A model generated the notes under the pieces. It made no database searches. It was given only the letters and a program-made list of their open reading frames with translations, and had not been told where the DNA came from. A stretch of DNA of 64,000 nucleotides from Pseudevernia furfuracea (taxonomy: Eukaryota > Ascomycota > Lecanoromycetes > Lecanorales > Parmeliaceae), in contig JAIUPT010000022.1 of NCBI GenBank assembly GCA_022315425.1, positions 434,001-498,000 on the forward strand, given 5' to 3'. The translations under genes were made by a program, and so were the position numbers. This document shows positions 58,491 to 64,000 of this stretch, one piece after another. Numbering within the stretch: position 1 is the stretch's first letter; every line of letters begins with the position of its first letter.

Positions 58491-59201
58491 TTAATGTCTA
58501 GCATGCAGGCTGCTGATGTCTTCGATACCACCATCTCCCCTTTTGACCTTCCCCTCTTTCGGCTCTAATCCAGACGGGTTGAACGGAGGGTGTCCAGAAA
58601 TCTCTTGTGTGCCCGTTTCACCAGTCAACTTTTCTATGATTTTGATTTTACCCTCTGCACGATTGAAGCGATCGTCAAATTCCGACACAGAACTCTCGTC
58701 GTTGGCTGTTGAGAGACTTTCCGGCTCTGTAAGAGCATATAGCGTTCGAATATGTTTTTCCAAGCGCAAATTGGCAGGTAGTTCCGGAACATTCGTTTGC
58801 CCTGGTAAAATTTCTGCTTCAGGCTGGACAGCTCCTCGATCGCTCTTCTGCACTGATCGGTTCTTAAGAAAACTTTCCGTGTCTGCAGCGCTGGTAGCTT
58901 GCCTGTCAGATATAGGAGTATCTCGCGGGTTTGCCAGTCTCCCCGTCCATATCACTGCTCTTCCATACAACTTGCCCATGGAGGCATATTTCTCGAAGCC
59001 CTTTTCGAGCCCGAAAAAGCGGCCTTCAATCAGTCCGGCGCGATTGCCGTCCGAAACGCCAAGATCATAGCCCTCTTTGTTAAAAGTGTCTTCGAGAGTG
59101 AGAAGGTAATCGAAGGAGTCATCTTCAGTAGTAAACATCATGAAAATCTTTTGTGTTGCCAGCGAAAGAGAATGAGTGGTGTCGCGAGTCGCAAGAGACA
59201 T
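58491..59201 (-). CDS. LTO1: Lto1/ORAOV1-family protein (Fe-S assembly adaptor)
   Basis: This is a single exon of 236 residues. The core has the deca-GX3 pattern, EGYDLGVSDGNRAGLIEGRF continuing FGLEKGFEKY (about 43-72). This defines the Yae1/Lto1 family. Yae1-Lto1 recruits the cytosolic Fe-S targeting machinery to the ABC protein Rli1. After the core the protein is long and disordered compared with yeast Lto1. It is convergent with the SDR gene, only 69 bp apart. Confidence 0.88.
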   Translation of the reverse strand: MSLATRDTTHSLSLATQKIFMMFTTEDDSFDYLLTLEDTFNKEGYDLGVSDGNRAGLIEGRFFGLEKGFEKYASMGKLYGRAVIWTGRLANPRDTPISDRQATSAADTESFLKNRSVQKSDRGAVQPEAEILPGQTNVPELPANLRLEKHIRTLYALTEPESLSTANDESSVSEFDDRFNRAEGKIKIIEKLTGETGTQEISGHPPFNPSGLEPKEGKVKRGDGGIEDISSLHARH

Positions 59202-59579
59202 TTCGAGACTCCCGAGGTCTCCCCGTAGAGTAAGTTAACGCCACGGCGGCACAGCGCGCCTGGAGGCCCGGGCACATCTCCATTTATTGACTACTTTATT
59301 GAGAGCACTAGAGATGGTCAGCCATCAGCACATTTGAATTTCATTCTTCACAAGTCCCATTTCCGCCATTGTTATTAAAGCCTCGAGCCTGGCTGTTAGT
59401 CTTGGGCAAGCTGCCACCGGTTAGCTAACGGATTTTTGGAAGGAGCGCTCTTCTCTTGCCTGATGAGGACGCTTCGGCCATAGCCAAGGACACCTCGTCC
59501 TAATCGATTATCAGGCTGCAGGCACGAGGGTTTCAAGGATTACCTCCAATTCTGTGTGCGACAATACCGCGACCCTGTG
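59202..59579. promoter_or_regulatory. Divergent promoter region, LTO1 / KEX1
   Basis: 378 bp lie between start codons of divergent genes. No specific motif is claimed. Confidence 0.45.
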
Positions 59580-61563
59580 ATGCCTGTTCCACGGCTTGAT
59601 CCTGTCCGGCGACAGTTGCTTCCTACCTTGTTCCCGACTTTCATATGGCTCAGCTTATGTATGTGGGTGTGGAATGTCTCAGCGGCAGAGAAGACTGCAG
59701 CAGACTACTATGTCCAATCTTTGCCTGGCCAGCCAGAGGGCCCGCTTCTGAGAATGCATGCTGGGTAAGTGGTCGAATATCATCCTGTCTTCTGTACTCG
59801 GATTAACATTCTCAAAGTCACATCGAAGTCAATCCTGCGCACAACGGCAACCTCTTTTTTTGGCATTTTCAGAATCGCCATATAGCCAATAGGCAACGGA
59901 CGGTATTATGGTTGAATGGCGGACCGGGCTGCAGTTCGATGGATGGTGCTCTGATGGAGATTGGACCCTACAGACTAAAGGATGAATCGACTCTTCGATA
60001 CAACGATGGATCATGGGATGAGTTCGCTAACGTCCTTTTCGTTGACAATCCTGTTGGGACAGGCTTCAGCTATGTTGATACAGATAGCTACGTTCACGAG
60101 CTCAAGGACATGGCTGATCAAATGATTCTCTTCCTAAAAAAGTTCTTCGAGATGTTTCCCGAGTACGAAGATAATGATGTGAGTACCCACCGTTTGAAAA
60201 AGAACTTTGCTCAATAGTAATATTACAACAGCTTTACATTGCTGGAGAATCCTACGCAGGGCAACATATACCATATGTAGCCCAAGCTATTCTCTCCAAT
60301 AACAACTTGCCTAGCCAGTCCAAAAAGTGGAATTTGTCTGGTCTTCTGATAGGGAACGCTTGGATATCGCCCGTCGAACAGTACGACTCGTACCTCACAA
60401 TGGCTTACGACGCTGGCGTAATCCAAGGCGGCTCTGACGAGGCAAATGAACTTGAAAAGCAACATCAAAGGTGCACCGATGCACTCAATCAGCCAGGAGG
60501 CTTAGACAAAGTTGATCTGCCACCATGCGAGTCCATCCTCCAATCAATACTCAGGCTGTCTCAGAAGGACGGACAGTGCTACAACATGTATGACGTTCGA
60601 CTTCGAGATAGCTACCCTAGCTGCGGTATGAACTGGCCCCCGGATCTCACAAATGTGACTCCATACCTACGGAGGGATGATGTCAAAGCGGCTTTGCATA
60701 TCAACAAAGACAAAAAGTCCGGGTGGACGGAATGTTCTGGAGCGGTGGGCTCAAATTTCAATACCGCCAAGTCCAAGCCAAGTATACAGATTCTGCCCGA
60801 CATCCTGAAAGAAGTGCCTGTAATCCTCTTTTCTGGAGATCAAGATCTTATCTGCAATCACATCGGCACCGAAGAGCTCATCCACAACATGGAATGGAAT
60901 GGCGGCAAAGGCTTCGAGCTTTCTCCCGGGACATGGGCCCCTCGCAGGCATTGGACTTTCGAAGGAGAGCCAGCAGGACTCTATCAAGAAGCTCGAAACC
61001 TGACTTACATCCTGTTTTACAACTCGTCCCACATGGTACCTTTCGACTATCCCAGACGAACAAGAGACATGCTCGATCGCTTCTTGGGCGTAGATATAGC
61101 GAGCATTGGCGGTAAGCCAGCGGATTCCCGGATTGATGGCGCAAAAGGGGTAGAGACGAGTGTGGGCGGTCACCCTAACAGCACATCAGCCGAACAGGCA
61201 GAAGCAGAGAAGCTTGAGGAAGCCAAGTGGGCTGCATACTACAAATCGGGTGAGGTAGCACTGATTGTAGTCATCATACTTGCGAGCGTTTGGGGCTTCT
61301 ACGTCTGGCGGGATCGGCGCAGAAGAGCAGGCTACGATGGGGTATTTGGAGGCTCAAACGCCCATCTGGTCAGGAGTAAGAGGCAAGGGAGGGACGTTGA
61401 AGCAGCAGATTTCGATGAGAGCGAACTGGATGATCTGCATGTTGCGAGCCCGGATCCACACGACGATGGAGTGGAGGGAAGATATAGTCTTGGCGGAGGG
61501 AGTAGTGATGAGGAGGGAAAGGGGAAGACTAATGGGAATGGGCATGTGAGTTTTAGGGATTAG
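59580..61563 (+). CDS. KEX1: Pheromone-processing carboxypeptidase Kex1
   Basis: This is a three-exon model: 59580-59764, 59818-60178, 60232-61563, giving 625 residues. An N-terminal signal-anchor-like segment ([15 protein letters not shown]) is followed by the S10 carboxypeptidase fold: [19 protein letters not shown] (Ser189), GDQDLICN (Asp387) and [10 protein letters not shown] (His449). A transmembrane helix lies at about 524-542, then a basic stop-transfer (RDRRRRAG) and an acidic cytosolic tail. This is Kex1 rather than vacuolar CPY because of the C-terminal anchor. It trims Lys/Arg from peptides in the trans-Golgi. Confidence 0.95.
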
Positions 61564-63099
61564 TGATGGATTCTTGAGCGTTGTTCCATTGGACCGGAAT
61601 CAAGATAAAAGACCGAATTTGTACTACCACACAGGTATAAATTTTTCGAGAGGGTGAGCACTCACACCATTCCCTCCATACCGTTCTGGCCGTGCCTAAT
61701 CTGACGGTATCCGAAGTACAATGCTCCAGAGGAGGATCCTGCCTCGAGCAAAATTCTAGCTTCGAGCCTTCGTCTAGAGCAAATAACCGCCATAGTCAAG
61801 GCCCGGGCCTCAACATGCTGGTGGCTTTTCCGTACAAATGAGCGGAGTGACGCAGGCTTATAGGGGTAACGAGCACTCACTCGATAGAAAGATATTCTAA
61901 CGTCCAGATACCCTTTGCATAACCTTTTCTTTCTTACAATATAAGACGTACCTATCAATGGGTCAGAGTAGTATACAGTAATGTTCAGTTATTCAATGCA
62001 TGCTCTGTATATGGGAGCAATGGAATTTGCTAGCTATGGCTCCCAGGCCTCGGGAACAGTGCTCGATGTTCATCAGATACCAAAAGGCATTATCGTGTCT
62101 TCAGCGGCACTCCGACACCACACTGGGTCTGCAGAGTGCCTAAGTGCTTGACTCTATGATATTTATATCATCATTTGAACAGAATTTTGATGGACGTCTG
62201 GCCCGTTTGACCGAGCGAACCTTGCCATTTCTGGCTTCTGCTCCCACAACGACAGTGCCAGGGAACGCGAAGGACTAGAAATCCAAGATACAGACTCATA
62301 GTAATGGAAAATTTAGGAAGGACTCCTCGCCTCATTTGTAAGCCCCATTGAGTTACGATCATCTCTCTCACTCCAATCCGGAAACCAGAGCAAGTCAGAC
62401 GAAGGCAATCACATATCTATCCATCTCGACGAATTTATCCCCCATCCACACACCTATGGACCTCCTTCCTCACATCCAAACACAATCATGACCTCCTCTC
62501 CCCACTCCCAACCCAAGCCATGCGGTGCACAGATCAGTAGAGCTCGGACTCATATCTTCATCCATGTGGTCTCTCCGACTGCACCTCGAGACCGGAGAAG
62601 AAAGTGAGAGGAGTACAGACAGCCAAGAAAGGGGTTCCGAGGGTAGAAGAGGTGGGGAGGAGGTGAACCCCGAAACTTGCTTTTATGGGGGTGCGTTTCC
62701 GCTTTCTCAGTACTCCAAGGAGCAAGAGGTGTCCGGGGACTTTCTCCCAAAGCAGTATGTGTGATTGTGAGAAGTCCAACACACGAATGCACTGACTTCT
62801 CCTTTTGTAAGCTTTGATTGCGATTATTTGAGCGAGGAGTGAGGAGAGAAAAGAGGAGTTGAATTGAAGATCTTTTTGGAGAGAAAAGTCGGTAGGGCTT
62901 AGCGCCGAGTTGTACAGACGCGACGCTGGAAGTTGGTCGATAACTTTTAACTTATACCTTCAGTAACGTACTGCCTGAAGTAAGTGGGTAAAGCGATGCT
63001 TTTGCTACAACACATGGACTGAGACTTTCAACACTCGTTCGTCCCTTCCCTATTCCTCTCGACTTCTCTTCCTGTGATTTCACTTCTCAAACCTCAAAA
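61564..63099. other. Long gene-poor interval upstream of RAE1
   Basis: About 1.5 kb separate KEX1 and RAE1. Open frames on both strands (61662-61958 minus, 62525-62764 plus) show no domain, no sensible start and no splicing pattern. A small unrecognised gene cannot be excluded. Confidence 0.4.
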
Positions 63100-64000
63100 A
63101 TGTCCGGCCTCTTCGGAAGTGCCAGCTCAAGTGCATCCGCCGCAAACAGTACCACGGGCGACATCTCGAAAGACATTGCACTGAACAACCCACCAGAAGA
63201 CAGCATCTCCGATATTTCATTCTCGCCCCAATCAGAACACCTCGCCGTCGCATCATGGGACAAGAAAGTCCGCATCTACGAGATCAATGCACAGGGAGGA
63301 AGTGAAGGTAAAGCTCTCTTTGAGCATGAAGCTCCGGTACTGAGCTGCTGCTGGTCGAAGGTACCATTCCGCGTCTTGTGTACCTGTAGGCGCCCATACT
63401 GACATTTGTGGCAGGACGGTACTAAAGTAGTAGGCGGCGGTGCCGACAAAGCAGCTCGGCTCCTCGACCTTGGCGCAGGCGCTACTACTGCCCAGCAAGT
63501 CGCTGCCCACGATCAGCCAATACGTTGCGTGCGCATGATCGATGTCCCCGGACAAGCTACCCCAGTACTTGTAACAGGGTCCTGGGACAAGACAGTCAAA
63601 TACTGGGATCTACGGCAAGCCAACCCCGTAGCGAGTGTTGGTTGCCAAGAGAGAGTCTACAGTATCGACAGCAAAAACAACCTCCTCGTCATCGGTACAG
63701 CAGACCGGTACATCAACATTGTGAACCTGGACAAACCATCGGAATTCTACAAGACCTTGCAATCTCCACTGAAGTGGCAGACCCGCGTGGTGACCTGCTT
63801 TTCAGATTCTTCTGGCTTCGCCGTCGGCAGCATAGAAGGCCGTTGCGCTATTCAATACGTCGAAGATAAAGACTCGTCCTCAAACTTCAGCTTCAAATGC
63901 CACAGACAAACACCCCCAACCAGCAGAGACATCAGCAACGTCTACTCAGTCAACGCTATTTCTTTCCACCCCGTTCACGGGACATTCAGTACTGCAGGCT
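63100..64000 (+). CDS. RAE1: mRNA export factor Rae1/Gle2 (5' part)
   Basis: Exon 1 is 63100-63360 and exon 2 runs from 63415 past the window end, so the gene is partial. WD40 blades are visible: ISDISFSPQSEHLAVASWDK, then VYSIDSKNNLLVIGTADRYI, and VYSVNAISFHPVHGTFSTAG at the edge. The start MSGLFGS and the short FG-like N-terminus match fungal Rae1. It docks on Nup98/Nup116 at the nuclear pore. The remaining blades lie beyond the window. Confidence 0.93.

Noticed and set aside
61662..61958. 98-codon minus-strand open frame downstream of KEX1
   Set aside because: Starts without ATG and has no recognisable motif.

Overview
The window is nuclear DNA of a filamentous ascomycete (Pezizomycotina). 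Its genes have short GT-AG introns (about 45-165 nt). Many products belong to fungus-typical families: Kex1, Ice2, Sog2, Sts1/Cut8, Cce1, Igo1, Sfm1 and DUF7918. A block of dead transposons carries the C-to-T / G-to-A damage of repeat-induced point mutation (RIP). I cannot assign a class or species from the sequence alone. No CRISPR, operon, rRNA or convincing tRNA was seen.

Layout. 0-9 kb holds a PTAR1-like prenyltransferase-alpha-repeat protein, a seven-exon DENN-domain protein with a C1 finger, a SWIM+RING protein, and TRAPPC13 with a 7-nt microexon. 10.0-19.2 kb is a nested transposon island: a Tc1/mariner-type element (10029-19173, TA target site, terminal inverted repeats) interrupted by a complete Ty3/gypsy LTR retrotransposon (11676-18957) with two 203-bp LTRs and the 5-bp target duplication GAAGG. 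Coding parts of both are destroyed by RIP-type stops. 19.2-21.3 kb is gene-free with low-complexity tracts. 21.3-35.5 kb holds Sok1/Tcp11, a four-exon SERF gene, a compact RecQ helicase, a KHDC4-like KH protein divergent from MTR4, Sts1/Cut8, and a DUF7918 gene broken by one CAA-to-TAA-type stop. 36-64 kb is a compact housekeeping stretch in which neighbouring genes mostly alternate in strand: SOG2, mS23/Rsm25, a PPR protein, ICE2, MYG1, IGO1, SFM1, SMN1, a Nop15-like protein, CCE1, GLR1, an SDR, LTO1, KEX1 and the 5' part of RAE1.

Themes. RNA metabolism is prominent (MTR4, KH protein, SMN, Nop15, MYG1, Rae1). So is mitochondrial function (mS23, PPR, MYG1, CCE1, glutathione reductase). Trafficking and ER functions are covered by DENN, TRAPPC13, ICE2 and KEX1. 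Starvation and morphogenesis signalling is covered by Igo1, Sog2 and Sok1. Gene models were built by hand; exon joins given here keep the reading frame arithmetically, but I had no transcript data. Gene symbols follow yeast or human orthologues recognised from sequence motifs.
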